Positions 54,804-63,892 of a DNA stretch of 64,000 nucleotides are shown here, piece by piece (within the stretch, counting starts at the first letter, position 1; every line of letters begins with the position of its first letter). A program made the translations under genes and the position numbers. The notes beneath the pieces were generated by a model. It was not told where the DNA came from and made no database searches. It was given only the letters and a program-made list of their open reading frames with translations. The stretch lies in the NCBI RefSeq assembly GCF_003945765.1, contig NZ_CP027712.1:2790001-2854000 (forward strand), given 5' to 3'. This DNA comes from Pseudomonas chlororaphis subsp. chlororaphis (GTDB lineage: Bacteria > Pseudomonadota > Gammaproteobacteria > Pseudomonadales > Pseudomonadaceae).

Positions 54804-55094
54804 ATGAGCTTTTTCGAACGTTTGCTGGGCGGTCATCGTGGCCGTGGGCATGGCGGCTCCCAGGGCGGGCACCAGGGTGACAGGCATGGTGGCGGACATG
54901 GCCGGCACTCCGGTGGCGCAGCGCCGCCCGCGGGCGGCCCGCTGTGTCCGGACTGCGGGGCGAGCAACGCGGCCAAGGCGCGTTTTTGCCAGCAGTGCGG
55001 GACCTCGCTGCAACCCGCCGCGTGCCGCCAGTGCGGCAACACGCTGGCCGCCGGCGCGCGGTTTTGCGCGCAGTGTGGCGGGGCGGCGGGCTGA
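54804..55094 (+). CDS. Small zinc-ribbon protein
   Basis: 96 residues. N-terminus SFFERLLGGHRG, a His/Gly-rich linker (residues 13-40, GHGGSQGGHQGDRHGGG), then two double zinc ribbons: LCPDCGASNAAKARFCQQCG and CRQCGNTLAAGARFCAQCG. The ribosome site AGGAG lies 10 bp before the ATG. The His-rich part could bind metal. Function unknown; possibly a protein-protein adaptor. Confidence 0.75.
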   Translation: MSFFERLLGGHRGRGHGGSQGGHQGDRHGGGHGRHSGGAAPPAGGPLCPDCGASNAAKARFCQQCGTSLQPAACRQCGNTLAAGARFCAQCGGAAG

Positions 55095-55101
55095 AGCCGG
55101 C

Positions 55102-55668
55102 CTACAGCGCCAGGTGGTAACGGACCTGGGTCGCGTCGTCCGGGTCGATGGCGCGGTGGAAACCCAGGGTCGCGGCCAGTTCGCGCATGCGGTGATTGGC
55201 CGGGCAATCCAGGGAGTACATCTGCTTGAAGCCCTGGTCCTTGGCCCGGTCGACCAGATGGCGCATCAGCAAGGCGTCCAGGCCCTTGTGCTGCCATTCG
55301 TCGGCCACGGTGACGGCGAACTCACAGGTGTCCGCGTCGGCGCCGATGGTGGCATAGCGGCTGATGCCGATTTCCCGCAGCGAGCCGTTGTCGTGGACCA
55401 GGGCCACGTAAGCCACGCGCTCGCAGCCATCGACATCCATCAACTGGCTGAGCAGGGCCTCGCCGACTTCTTTCACCTCACCCAGGAAGCGGTGGTGCCG
55501 GGTGGTCGGCGAGAGGTTCTCGATAAAGGCCTTTTCCCGCTCGCGGTCTTCGGCGCGCAACGGGCGGATCAGCACCGGGCTGCCGTCGTTGAGGGCGTCT
55601 ATCCAGTGTTCGCCTTTGTACCGGGCGAAGGCAGCCAGGGCGGGCGTATGGAGGGCGGTGCTGGTCAT
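55102..55668 (-). CDS. GNAT-family N-acetyltransferase
   Basis: 188 residues. The acetyl-CoA-binding region is FAVTVADEWQHKGLDALLMRHLVDRAKDQGF (residues 115-145), with a degenerate QxxG-x-G/A motif as in Pat-like relatives. The N-terminal DGSPVLIRPLRAEDREREKAFIENLSPTTRHHRFL resembles the acetyltransferase domain of Pat-type protein acylases. GGAGA precedes the ATG at 55666-55668. It is convergent with the zinc-ribbon gene. Substrate unknown. Confidence 0.85.
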   Translation of the reverse strand: MTSTALHTPALAAFARYKGEHWIDALNDGSPVLIRPLRAEDREREKAFIENLSPTTRHHRFLGEVKEVGEALLSQLMDVDGCERVAYVALVHDNGSLREIGISRYATIGADADTCEFAVTVADEWQHKGLDALLMRHLVDRAKDQGFKQMYSLDCPANHRMRELAATLGFHRAIDPDDATQVRYHLAL

Positions 55669-55802
55669 GGGCAAGTCTCCGTGAAGGTGCAGAGGTTTGC
55701 CTGAACATTCACACCTGTCAGGCGCCGGGCCCTTGATTCAGGTCAACGGGCGGCGGTGTCGCAGAGGGTTTTGCGCCAGGAGGCAGATTGGCCTCCGAGC
55801 GA

Positions 55803-56690
55803 TCAGGCCTCGGGCATCAGGGTGGCGATCAGCGCCCGCACGCTGCCAGGCAGGGCCTCCAGCTCACGGACAATGATGCTGCGCTCGCGCACCGCCCAGG
55901 CCTCGTCGAGTTTCACCGTCACCAGCTGCATGGTGTGGCTGTGCCGGATCGCGGCCGATTCGGGAATGATGCCGATGCCCACGCCGGCCTCGACCATGCG
56001 GCAGATCGCTTCGAAGCTCGACACCTGGATCCGCAGCGACAGCTGCTTGCCAGTGCGCTCCACGTGTTCGCGCAAAAAACTCAGCAAGGTGCTGCCTTCG
56101 TGCAGGCCGATGTGCTGGTAGGCCAGGGTCTGCTCCAGGGTCACCGCCGGCTGCGTCGCCAGCGGGTGGTCGACCGGCAGGATCAGCACCAGGTGGTCGG
56201 TGCTGAAATGCAGGACCTGCAGGCCGCTGGCCTCCACCGGGCCGGCGATGATGCCCATGTCGGCGGTGCCGTCGAGCACGCCACGCACGATGTCGCGGGA
56301 CAGGCGTTCCTGCAGGTCCACCGTGACCCCCGGGCGTTTCGACAGAAAGCCGGCGAGGATCTCCGGGAGGAACTCGGTCACCGCCGTGGTGTTGGCGAAG
56401 ATGCGCATATGCCCGGTGGAATCGCCGCCGTACTGGGTGAACTCGCTTTTCAGGTAGTCCACCTGGCGCATGATCAGCCGCGCATGCTGTAACAGGCGCT
56501 CGCCCGCCGGAGTGACTTCGACGCCGCGGCTGTCGCGGTACAGCAGGCGGGTCTCGAGTTGGCTTTCCAGGGCCTTGATCCGCGCGCTGGCCGCCGCCGG
56601 CGAGAGAAAGGCGCGCTTGGCGCCCTGGGTCAGGCTCGGCGATTCGGCGATATGGATAAACAGGCGCAGGTCGGCCAGATCGAAATGCAT
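55803..56690 (-). CDS. LysR-family regulator of the itaconate genes (RipR/ItcR-like)
   Basis: 295 residues. N-terminal winged helix (DLADLRLFIHIAESPSLTQGAKRAFLSPAAASARIKALE) and a LysR effector domain. It is divergent from the ich-ACAD-mmgE-ict-ccl genes, exactly as PA0877 is placed next to the itaconate genes of P. aeruginosa. The ATG at 56688-56690 fits the family start. Likely inducer: itaconate or its CoA ester. The shared promoter lies in 56691-56826. Confidence 0.9.
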   Translation of the reverse strand: MHFDLADLRLFIHIAESPSLTQGAKRAFLSPAAASARIKALESQLETRLLYRDSRGVEVTPAGERLLQHARLIMRQVDYLKSEFTQYGGDSTGHMRIFANTTAVTEFLPEILAGFLSKRPGVTVDLQERLSRDIVRGVLDGTADMGIIAGPVEASGLQVLHFSTDHLVLILPVDHPLATQPAVTLEQTLAYQHIGLHEGSTLLSFLREHVERTGKQLSLRIQVSSFEAICRMVEAGVGIGIIPESAAIRHSHTMQLVTVKLDEAWAVRERSIIVRELEALPGSVRALIATLMPEA

Positions 56691-56826
56691 GGGCGGCTCC
56701 TGGGAGGGAAGAGGGGCAAAGCTGCGTTCAGCATAACCGAACGCCGGTTTATTGAAATGCAAATTCTCAGAACGCGCAGCGGCTTGCATGATCGGGCTCA
56801 CCACCACCGCAACAGGACCCGACCCG

Positions 56827-57666
56827 ATGAGCGTGACCGACCCCAGCGCCTGGACAGGCCGTAGCCAGCAAGCCCGAGACCTGCTCAGCGACAACCTGCT
56901 CAAGCGCATCGCCGCGACCTTTGGCGAACCCGTGCCGGCCCCTGGCGCGGCCTTGCCGCCGCTGTGGCAATGGTGCTTTTTCCAGGAGCCCCTGGCCGAA
57001 AGCGCCCTGGGTGGCGACGGCCATCCGGCCCGTGGCGGCTTCCTGCCGCCGGCGGCCAATCGCAACCGCATGTGGGCCGGTGGCCGGCTGGAGTTCTTCG
57101 AGCCGCTGCGTGCTGGGTTCGAGGCGCAGTGCGTGTCGACCATCAGCCAGGTCGAGGAAAAGACCGGGCGCACCGGCGCGCTGTTGTTCGTCACGGTACG
57201 CCATGAGTATTCCCAGGACGGTCGCCTGGCGATTCGCGAGGAACAGGACATCGTCTACCGCGAACCGACCCCGCCCAAGCAGGCCAGCGGCGAGCCGCTG
57301 ATCCAGGGCGACTGGCGCGAAACCGTCGAACCCAGCCCGACCCTGTTGTTCCGCTACAGCGCCGTGACCTTCAACGGCCATCGCATCCATTACGACTTTC
57401 CCTACGTCACCGCGACCGAAGGTTATCCGGGGCTGGTGGTCCACGGCCCATTGATCGCCACCCTCAGCCTGCGCGCTTTCTGCCGCGCCCACCCCGGAGC
57501 CCGGCTGCGGCGGTTTTCTTATCGCGGCCTGCGGCCCTTGATCGCGCCGCAGTCGTTCGAGGTCGGCGGGCGCATCGTCCGCCCCGGCGTCGCCGAGCTC
57601 TGGGCCGGCAACGACGCCGGCCTGGCCCAGCGCGGCGAAGTGCTGTTCGACGCCATCCCGGAATGA
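56827..57666 (+). CDS. ich: Itaconyl-CoA hydratase (MaoC/HTD2-like)
   Basis: 279 residues, double hot-dog hydratase resembling mesaconyl-C4-CoA hydratase. Residues LPPLWQWCFFQEPLAESALGGDGHPARGGFLPP and HYDFPYVTATEGYPGLVVHGPLIATL (catalytic Asp/His region) are typical. In P. aeruginosa the homologue (PA0878) hydrates itaconyl-CoA to (S)-citramalyl-CoA. First gene of the operon, 137 bp from the divergent LysR gene. Confidence 0.85.
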   Translation: MSVTDPSAWTGRSQQARDLLSDNLLKRIAATFGEPVPAPGAALPPLWQWCFFQEPLAESALGGDGHPARGGFLPPAANRNRMWAGGRLEFFEPLRAGFEAQCVSTISQVEEKTGRTGALLFVTVRHEYSQDGRLAIREEQDIVYREPTPPKQASGEPLIQGDWRETVEPSPTLLFRYSAVTFNGHRIHYDFPYVTATEGYPGLVVHGPLIATLSLRAFCRAHPGARLRRFSYRGLRPLIAPQSFEVGGRIVRPGVAELWAGNDAGLAQRGEVLFDAIPE

Positions 57667-57706
57667 CCCCATCCCAGCACAATAACCACAGGCGGAGAGC
57701 CGTTCG

Positions 57707-58870
57707 ATGAACCCCAACAGCAACGAAGAATTGAATGCCATCCGTGAAGGCGTGCGCGCCCTGTGCGCCGAGTTCGATGCCGCCTACTGGCGCAAGATCG
57801 ATGAAGAAAAAGGTTTCCCGGAACGCTTCGTCAAGGCCCTGACCGACGCCGGCTGGCTGGCGGCGATGATCCCGGCCGAATACGGCGGCTCGGGCCTGGG
57901 CCTGGCCGAAGCCTCGGTGATCCTGGAGGAGGTGAACCGCTGCGGCGGCAACTCCGGCACCGTGCACGGGCAGATGTACAACATGTTCACCCTGCTGCGG
58001 CACGGCAGCGAAGCGCAGAAGCGTTTCTACCTGCCCAAGCTCGCCAGCGGCGAACTGCGCCTGCAATCGATGGGCGTCACCGAGCCCACCACCGGCACCG
58101 ACACCACCAAGATCAAGACCACCGCGATCAAGCATGGCGACAAGTACCTGATCAACGGGCAGAAGGTGTGGATCTCGCGGATCCAGCATTCCGACCTGAT
58201 GATCCTGTTGGCGCGCACCACGCCGCTGGCCGAGGTCAAGAAGAAATCCGAAGGCATGTCGATCTTCCTGGTCGACCTGCGTGAGGCCATCGGCCACGGC
58301 CTGACCGTGCAGCCGATCGCCAACATGGTCAACCACGAGACCAACGAGCTGTTCTTCGACAACCTGGAAATCCCCGCCGACAGCCTGATCGGCGAGGAGG
58401 GCAAGGGCTTCAAGTACATCCTCGACGGCCTCAACGCCGAGCGCACGCTGATTGCCGCCGAGTGCATCGGCGACGGCCGCTGGTTTATCGAAAAGGCCAG
58501 CCAGTACGCCCGCGACCGCGTGGTGTTCGGCCGGCCCATCGGGCAGAACCAGGGCGTGCAGTTCCCCATCGCCGAAGCCCATGTCGAGATCGAGGCCGCC
58601 GACCTGATGCGTTGGCGCGCCTGTGAGGAATACGACAGCGGCGGCAACGCCGGGGCCAGCGCCAACATGGCCAAGTACCTGGCGGCCAAGGCCTCGTGGG
58701 AGGCGGCCAACGCCTGCCTGCAGACCCATGGCGGTTTCGGCTTCGCCTGCGAATACGACGTCGAGCGCAAGTTCCGCGAGACCCGCCTGTACCAGGTGGC
58801 GCCGATCTCCACCAACCTGATCCTGTCCTATGTGGCCGAGCACCTGCTCGAACTGCCGCGCAGCTTCTGA
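57707..58870 (+). CDS. Acyl-CoA dehydrogenase of the itaconate cluster
   Basis: 387 residues, full-length FAD-dependent acyl-CoA dehydrogenase. Motifs: AAMIPAEYGGSGLGLAEAS, GVTEPTTGTDTTKIKTTA, RDRVVFGRPIGQNQGVQFPIA and ACLQTHGGFGFACEYDVER. The P. aeruginosa itaconate locus has a homologue at the same place (PA0879). It is not needed for the three-step itaconate route, so it may feed a related dicarboxylic acyl-CoA (for example a methylsuccinyl-type ester) into it. Inferred. Confidence 0.88.
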   Translation: MNPNSNEELNAIREGVRALCAEFDAAYWRKIDEEKGFPERFVKALTDAGWLAAMIPAEYGGSGLGLAEASVILEEVNRCGGNSGTVHGQMYNMFTLLRHGSEAQKRFYLPKLASGELRLQSMGVTEPTTGTDTTKIKTTAIKHGDKYLINGQKVWISRIQHSDLMILLARTTPLAEVKKKSEGMSIFLVDLREAIGHGLTVQPIANMVNHETNELFFDNLEIPADSLIGEEGKGFKYILDGLNAERTLIAAECIGDGRWFIEKASQYARDRVVFGRPIGQNQGVQFPIAEAHVEIEAADLMRWRACEEYDSGGNAGASANMAKYLAAKASWEAANACLQTHGGFGFACEYDVERKFRETRLYQVAPISTNLILSYVAEHLLELPRSF

Positions 58871-58880
58871 GGAGCCGAGC

Positions 58881-60230
58881 ATGAGCCATACCCAAGCCTT
58901 GGCCGGGTTCCTTGCCGGCCTGAGTTACCCGCAGTTGCCCGACAGCGTGCTGGCGCGCACCGAAGAGCTGTTCCTCGACTGGCTCGGCTCGGCCCTGGCC
59001 AGCCAGGGCGCGCATCCGATCCCGTTGTTCGAGCGTTACGCCCAGCAGATGGGCCCAGCCGATGGTCCGGCGCGGATCCTGGTCAACGGCCGCGGCAGCT
59101 CGGCCTATTTCGCCGCCCTGGTGAACGCCGCGTCTTCCCATCTGGTGGAGCAGGACGACCTGCACAACAGCTCGGTATTGCACCCGGCCACCGTGGTGTT
59201 CCCGGCCGCGTTGGCGGCGGCCCAGGACCTGGGCAAGTCCGGCCAGGAGCTGCTGCTGGCGGCGGTGGCCGGCTACGAGGCGGGGATTCGCATTGGCGAG
59301 TTCATGGGGCGTTCCCATTACCGGATCTTCCACACCACGGCCACCGTCGGCACACTCGCCGCGGCGGTGGCGGTGGGCAAGTTGATGGACTTCGACCAGG
59401 CGCAATTCATCAACCTGCTGGGCAGCGCCGGGACCCAGGCCGCCGGCCTCTGGGAGTTTTTGCGCGACGCCGCGGACTCCAAGCAGCTGCACACGGCCAA
59501 GGCCGCGGCCGACGGGCTGCTCGCCGCCTACCTGACCCGCGACGGACTGACCGGCGCGCGCAATATTCTCGAAGGCGAGCAGGGCATGGCCGCGGGTATG
59601 TCCCGGGATGCCGAGCCGGCGCGCCTGTCCGACCGTCTGGGCAGTCGCTGGGCCTTGCTGGAAACCTCGTTCAAGTTCCACGCCTCCTGCCGCCATACCC
59701 ACCCGGCCGCCGACGCCTTGCTGGCGCTGATGCAGGGCGAAGGCCTGAGCCATGGGCAGATCGTCAGCGTGGAAACCCGCGTGCACCAGGGCGCCATCGA
59801 TGTGCTGGGGCGGGTGAGCGTGCCGCAGACCGTGCACCAGGCCAAGTTCTCCATGGGCACCGTGCTCGGCCTGATCGCCGTGCATGGCAAGGCCGGGCTT
59901 CCGGAGTTCCATGAGCTGGCGCTGAACGACCCGGCGGTGGCGGCGTTTCGCGACAAGGTGTCGATGCTCCTCGACCCCGAGGTCGATCGTGCCTATCCGC
60001 AGCGTTGGCTGGGCCGTGTAGTGGTCAGCACCGACGATGGCCGCACCCTGCACGGTGCCATCGACGAGCCCAAGGGCGATCCGGGCAACGGCCTGTCGCG
60101 GGCCGAGTTGGCGGACAAGTTCCAGCGCCTGCTGCGCTTCTCCGGCGCGCGTACCCCGGAGCAGGGCGCGGCCCTGATCCGCCAGGTATGGAATCTGCGC
60201 GACACCGCGCGACTGAACGAATTGCTCTGA
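58881..60230 (+). CDS. MmgE/PrpD-family protein of the itaconate cluster
   Basis: 449 residues. The family includes 2-methylcitrate dehydratase and cis-aconitate decarboxylase. Seen motifs: LFLDWLGSALASQGAHP, VNAASSHLVEQDDLHNSSVLHPATVVFPAALAAAQ and FKFHASCRHTHPAADALLALM. An ATG at 58881 is preceded by GAGGAGCCGAGC. Its position corresponds to PA0881. It could act on a tricarboxylate or branched dicarboxylate linked to itaconate. The exact reaction is not established. Confidence 0.85.
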   Translation: MSHTQALAGFLAGLSYPQLPDSVLARTEELFLDWLGSALASQGAHPIPLFERYAQQMGPADGPARILVNGRGSSAYFAALVNAASSHLVEQDDLHNSSVLHPATVVFPAALAAAQDLGKSGQELLLAAVAGYEAGIRIGEFMGRSHYRIFHTTATVGTLAAAVAVGKLMDFDQAQFINLLGSAGTQAAGLWEFLRDAADSKQLHTAKAAADGLLAAYLTRDGLTGARNILEGEQGMAAGMSRDAEPARLSDRLGSRWALLETSFKFHASCRHTHPAADALLALMQGEGLSHGQIVSVETRVHQGAIDVLGRVSVPQTVHQAKFSMGTVLGLIAVHGKAGLPEFHELALNDPAVAAFRDKVSMLLDPEVDRAYPQRWLGRVVVSTDDGRTLHGAIDEPKGDPGNGLSRAELADKFQRLLRFSGARTPEQGAALIRQVWNLRDTARLNELL

Positions 60231-60250
60231 GCCCGCCCCGAGGACGCCTT

Positions 60251-61456
60251 ATGACACTCAATACCGCACAACCCCGGCCGCTGGACGGCATCACCGTGGT
60301 CAGCCTGGAACACGCCATCGCCGCGCCGTTCTGCACCCGCCAACTGGCCGACCTGGGCGCCCGGGTGATCAAGGTCGAGCGCCCCGGCAGCGGCGATTTT
60401 GCCCGTGGCTACGACGAGCGCGTGCGCGGCCTGGCCTCGCATTTCGTCTGGACCAACCGTTCCAAGGAAAGCCTGACCCTGGACCTCAAGCAGGACGCCG
60501 CCGGCGACATTCTTGAACGCCTGCTGGCCCAGGCCGACGTGCTGGTGCAGAACCTCGCGCCGGGCGCGGCGGCGCGCATGGGCCTGTCGTTCGAGGCGCT
60601 GCATGAACGCTTTCCGCGGCTGATCGTCTGCGACATTTCCGGGTATGGCGAGGGCGGCCCCTATGAGAAGAAAAAGGCCTACGACCTGCTGATCCAGAGC
60701 GAGGGTGGGTTCCTGTCGGTGACCGGCGGCCCGGGCGAGGAGCAACTGGCCAAGGCCGGCTGCTCGATCGCCGACATCGCCGCCGGCATGTACGCCTACA
60801 GCGGCATCCTCTCGGCGCTGTTGCTGCGCGGCAGGACCGGGCAGGGCAGCCGCATCGACGTGAGCATGCTGGAAAGCCTGGTGGAGTGGATGGGCTACCC
60901 GATGTACTACGCCTTCGACGGCGCGCCGCCACCGCCCCGGGCCGGCGCGGCGCACTCGACCATCTACCCCTACGGGCCGTTCCCGGCGGGGGATGGCGGC
61001 ACGGTGATGCTCGGCCTGCAGAACGAGCGCGAATGGGCGGCGTTCTGCGACAAGGTGCTGCTGATGCCGGAGCTGGCCGGTGACGAACGCTTCTCGGCCA
61101 ACTTCAAGCGCTCGGCCAATCGCGAGGCGCTGCGGCAGATCATCGTCGACAGCTTCGCCCGGCTGACGGTGGAGGCGGTGATCGAGCGGCTGGAGCAGGC
61201 GCAGATCGCCAGCGCCCGGGTCAACGACATGCAGGGCGTGTGGCAGCACCCGCAGCTCAAGGCCCGCGACGGCTGGCGCGAGGTCGACAGCCCGGCCGGC
61301 AAGCTGCCGTCGCTGCTGCCGCCGGCGCGCAATGCCGCGTTCGAACCGCGCATGGACGGCGTTCCCGGGCTGGGCCAGCACAGCGGCGCGATCCTCGCCG
61401 AACTGGGCCTGTCCAGCGATGCCATCGAGCAGCTGCAGGCCAATGGCGTGATCTGA
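60251..61456 (+). CDS. ict: Itaconate CoA-transferase (class III)
   Basis: 401 residues, CaiB/BaiF-type CoA-transferase. N-terminal LDGITVVSLEHAIAAPFCTRQLADLGARVIKVERP and the likely catalytic Asp in GCSIADIAAGMYAYSG (the glutamyl/aspartyl-CoA anhydride residue). The P. aeruginosa homologue (PA0882) transfers CoA from succinyl-CoA to itaconate, starting degradation. 20 bp after the MmgE/PrpD gene. Confidence 0.88.
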   Translation: MTLNTAQPRPLDGITVVSLEHAIAAPFCTRQLADLGARVIKVERPGSGDFARGYDERVRGLASHFVWTNRSKESLTLDLKQDAAGDILERLLAQADVLVQNLAPGAAARMGLSFEALHERFPRLIVCDISGYGEGGPYEKKKAYDLLIQSEGGFLSVTGGPGEEQLAKAGCSIADIAAGMYAYSGILSALLLRGRTGQGSRIDVSMLESLVEWMGYPMYYAFDGAPPPPRAGAAHSTIYPYGPFPAGDGGTVMLGLQNEREWAAFCDKVLLMPELAGDERFSANFKRSANREALRQIIVDSFARLTVEAVIERLEQAQIASARVNDMQGVWQHPQLKARDGWREVDSPAGKLPSLLPPARNAAFEPRMDGVPGLGQHSGAILAELGLSSDAIEQLQANGVI

Positions 61457-61469
61457 AACCCCTCGTTCC

Positions 61470-61600
61470 TACAGGGGCTGGCACGGATAGGTCCGTTGAC
61501 GTGGGTGGCCCCTCTGTAGGAGCCAAGCTTGCTGGCGAAGGGGCCCTTGAGATCGGCATCGCCCTCAAGGGCCTCTCGCGGGCAAGCATGCGCCGTCAAG
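61470..61600. repeat. REP-like sequences between ict and ccl
   Basis: Inverted fragments TTCCTACAGGGGCTGGC and CTGTAGGAGCCAAGCTTGCTGGCGAA, followed by a second GGGCCC-rich arm and TCTCGCGGGCAAGC. Typical REP debris; it interrupts the otherwise tight operon and may lower ccl expression or protect mRNA. Confidence 0.6.
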
Positions 61601-61650
61601 GCACAGATAATCCGGTCCGCGGACCTCGCATCACTTACAAGGAATTCAAC

Positions 61651-62466
61651 ATGTCCAACCCTATTGCCCGCTCTGCCTTGTTCGTCCCGGGCAGCCGTCC
61701 CGAGCGTTTCGGCAAGGCCCTGGCCAGCGGCGCCGACGCGGTGATCGTCGATTTCGAGGATGCGGTGGAAGAGCCGCTCAAGCGCCAGGCCCGGGACAAC
61801 CTCGGCCAGTTCCTCAACAGCCAGCCCCAGGTCCGGTTGTGGGTGCGGGTCAATGCCCCGGAACATGCCGAACATGCCGCCGACCTGGGGTTCTGCAAAG
61901 CCCAGGCCGGGGTGGTCGGCATCCTGCTGCCCAAGGTCGAAAGCGCCGCCCAGGTGGCGGCCGTGGCGGCCACCGGCAAGCAGATCTGGCCGATCATCGA
62001 AAGCGCGCGCGGGCTCTTGGCTTTGGCGGAAATCGCCCGGGCTCCTGCGGTGCAGCGCCTGTCTTTCGGCGGCCTGGACCTGGCGCTGGACCTCAACCTG
62101 TGCAGCGGTTCGGCGGCGGCGCAGTTCGCCCTCGACCAGGCGCGGCTGGCGCTGATCCTGCATTCGCGCGCCGCCGGCCTGGTGCCGCCATTGGATGGCG
62201 TGCACCCGGCCATCGACGACCCCGAGGGTTTGCGCCAGTCCATTCGCCACGCCTATGAAATGGGTTTTGCCGGCGCTTTGTGCATCCACCCGAAACAGGT
62301 GCCGGTGATCCACCAGGCCCTGGCCCCCAGCGCCGAAGACCTGGCCTGGGCGCAACGGGTGGTGGACGCCGGCAGCCACGGCGCCGGCGCCTACCAGATC
62401 GACGGCCAGATGGTCGACGCGCCGGTGCTGCTGCGGGCCCAGCGCTTGCTGGCGCTGAAGGAGTGA
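61651..62466 (+). CDS. ccl: Citramalyl-CoA lyase (CitE-like)
   Basis: 271 residues, HpcH/HpaI-CitE-type lyase. RSALFVPGSRPERFGKALASGADAVIVDFEDAVEE (metal and substrate binding), VNAPEH, ESARGLLALAEIARA and ALCIHPKQVPVIHQAL. The P. aeruginosa homologue (PA0883) cleaves (S)-citramalyl-CoA to acetyl-CoA and pyruvate, the last step of itaconate breakdown. AAGGAATTCAAC precedes the ATG. The usual downstream TRAP dicarboxylate transporter genes are absent. Confidence 0.88.
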   Translation: MSNPIARSALFVPGSRPERFGKALASGADAVIVDFEDAVEEPLKRQARDNLGQFLNSQPQVRLWVRVNAPEHAEHAADLGFCKAQAGVVGILLPKVESAAQVAAVAATGKQIWPIIESARGLLALAEIARAPAVQRLSFGGLDLALDLNLCSGSAAAQFALDQARLALILHSRAAGLVPPLDGVHPAIDDPEGLRQSIRHAYEMGFAGALCIHPKQVPVIHQALAPSAEDLAWAQRVVDAGSHGAGAYQIDGQMVDAPVLLRAQRLLALKE

Positions 62467-62485
62467 AAGCAAAGTCCGGCTCTCT

Positions 62486-63892
62486 TCAAGGTAAGGGGGG
62501 AATCTGAAGATGTTTTCCCTCACCATTAGCTATCCAGTACCACCAATTTTCGGTTGAGTACTCAGCGTTGTAATAGATGATTTTTTCTGCTTTGCGTGCC
62601 TCATATTTTTCGTCGCTTCGACCAAATACTTCCATTGGGTATGGATTGGGAGTTGTATCGAGGAGCTCGAAGTCGGGGAAAACTGTGTGAAGGCTGGCAT
62701 CGTATCGAAGGGGTTTGCGGAAAGTCCGTTCTTTCTCCACTAGCATCTCGGCGATCAGGCGCTCATAGCTACTGGCGTAAGGTATCCAGTCGGCAGTAAC
62801 AGGCATGATTGCAGCGTCGAGTACTTCAGCGTTGATATATCCATTGGATATAGGTTTCAGATATGCCAAGCAGCATACGATAGCCTTCGGAGATCTATCC
62901 CAGTTCTTTTTAGCTTGTTCAAACTCTTCGCTTTTCGATTCAAGGGCTGTCTGTGTTTCGGATGGCTTCTGTTGATTTCGTGGTTGTTTTCTTGCTTGCT
63001 CACGATAGGCATCCGAGGCTTGCTGGTATAGGTTGGCGGCGGTCAGCGCTTGAGCTGAAATGCCACCTGGCACTTTCAGGCTATCGGCAAGGGCCAGCTC
63101 AATTTTTAGTGTCAATTTCAGTCTTTTTGCGCTAGTACAGACGAGTTTATAGTCTTCGACATTATCCAACAGCGTGACAATTACGCTCAGACGCCTTTCA
63201 TGACTATCCTTAGGGTTGACTTGGTTTTTATGTAACTCATTCAGCCGATTTTTTTCCCAGTCACCCGGCTTTTCCGGTAAGGCTAAGAAGTGATCGCTGA
63301 GAGTATGGGAGCCCACTGTGATGGTCTCAGCAGTCCTGTGCAGAAGGTTGATGACTCTATAGTCATTGCGACTTCCGCTGAGTTGGGGGGACCAACTATT
63401 GAGTCCAGCCCTCTCCCAGAGCAAATTGAGAAAACCCAGCGCAGACATACTTTTCAAGCGAGAAGAAGATGGGTGCGTAGGAATAAGAGGGGATTGTCTT
63501 CGAGGGGCATTACCTCCTGCCCCGGCCTTCCACACCAATGGATAGTCCAGCGCGACTTTCACTCCATTCTCTGTGTTAGAGATAACTTCGTCGGTGTAAC
63601 CATTCAAGCCGCACTTATTCTTTTCAGGTTTGTAAAAAAAACAACCGATATGGTTCGACGCACTATCAGCGAAACGTACGATATGAAACCACGTCGTACC
63701 GTTAGCTCTGGTCGTTTTTCGAATTGTTAAATGGACCTTGGGTGTAGCTTTGCAGCTGCACTCAATAGGTTTCTCTTTAACCCTTGGGTGGGCTTTTTCC
63801 AAGGCTTTCTGAAAAGCTGCCGATGTCTTTCCATCGCTGCCTTGCATGCAAAGTGTTTCGCCGGTAGGCAGAGTTACTTTGGTGTTAAACAT
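62486..63892 (-). CDS. DUF1173-family protein
   Basis: 468 residues. The N-terminal IECSCKATPKVHLTIRKTTRANGTTWFHIVRFADSASNHIGCFFYKPE, with Cys/His residues that could bind zinc, is the DUF1173 pattern, a family carried on integrative conjugative elements and plasmids. The body has KPISNGYINAEVLDAAIMPVTADWIPYASSYERLIAEMLV. Base composition is clearly more AT-rich than the genes to the left, which points to acquired DNA. It ends 19 bp after ccl, so it marks the edge of an element whose bulk is to the right. Function unknown. Confidence 0.75.
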   Translation of the reverse strand: MFNTKVTLPTGETLCMQGSDGKTSAAFQKALEKAHPRVKEKPIECSCKATPKVHLTIRKTTRANGTTWFHIVRFADSASNHIGCFFYKPEKNKCGLNGYTDEVISNTENGVKVALDYPLVWKAGAGGNAPRRQSPLIPTHPSSSRLKSMSALGFLNLLWERAGLNSWSPQLSGSRNDYRVINLLHRTAETITVGSHTLSDHFLALPEKPGDWEKNRLNELHKNQVNPKDSHERRLSVIVTLLDNVEDYKLVCTSAKRLKLTLKIELALADSLKVPGGISAQALTAANLYQQASDAYREQARKQPRNQQKPSETQTALESKSEEFEQAKKNWDRSPKAIVCCLAYLKPISNGYINAEVLDAAIMPVTADWIPYASSYERLIAEMLVEKERTFRKPLRYDASLHTVFPDFELLDTTPNPYPMEVFGRSDEKYEARKAEKIIYYNAEYSTENWWYWIANGEGKHLQIPPLP

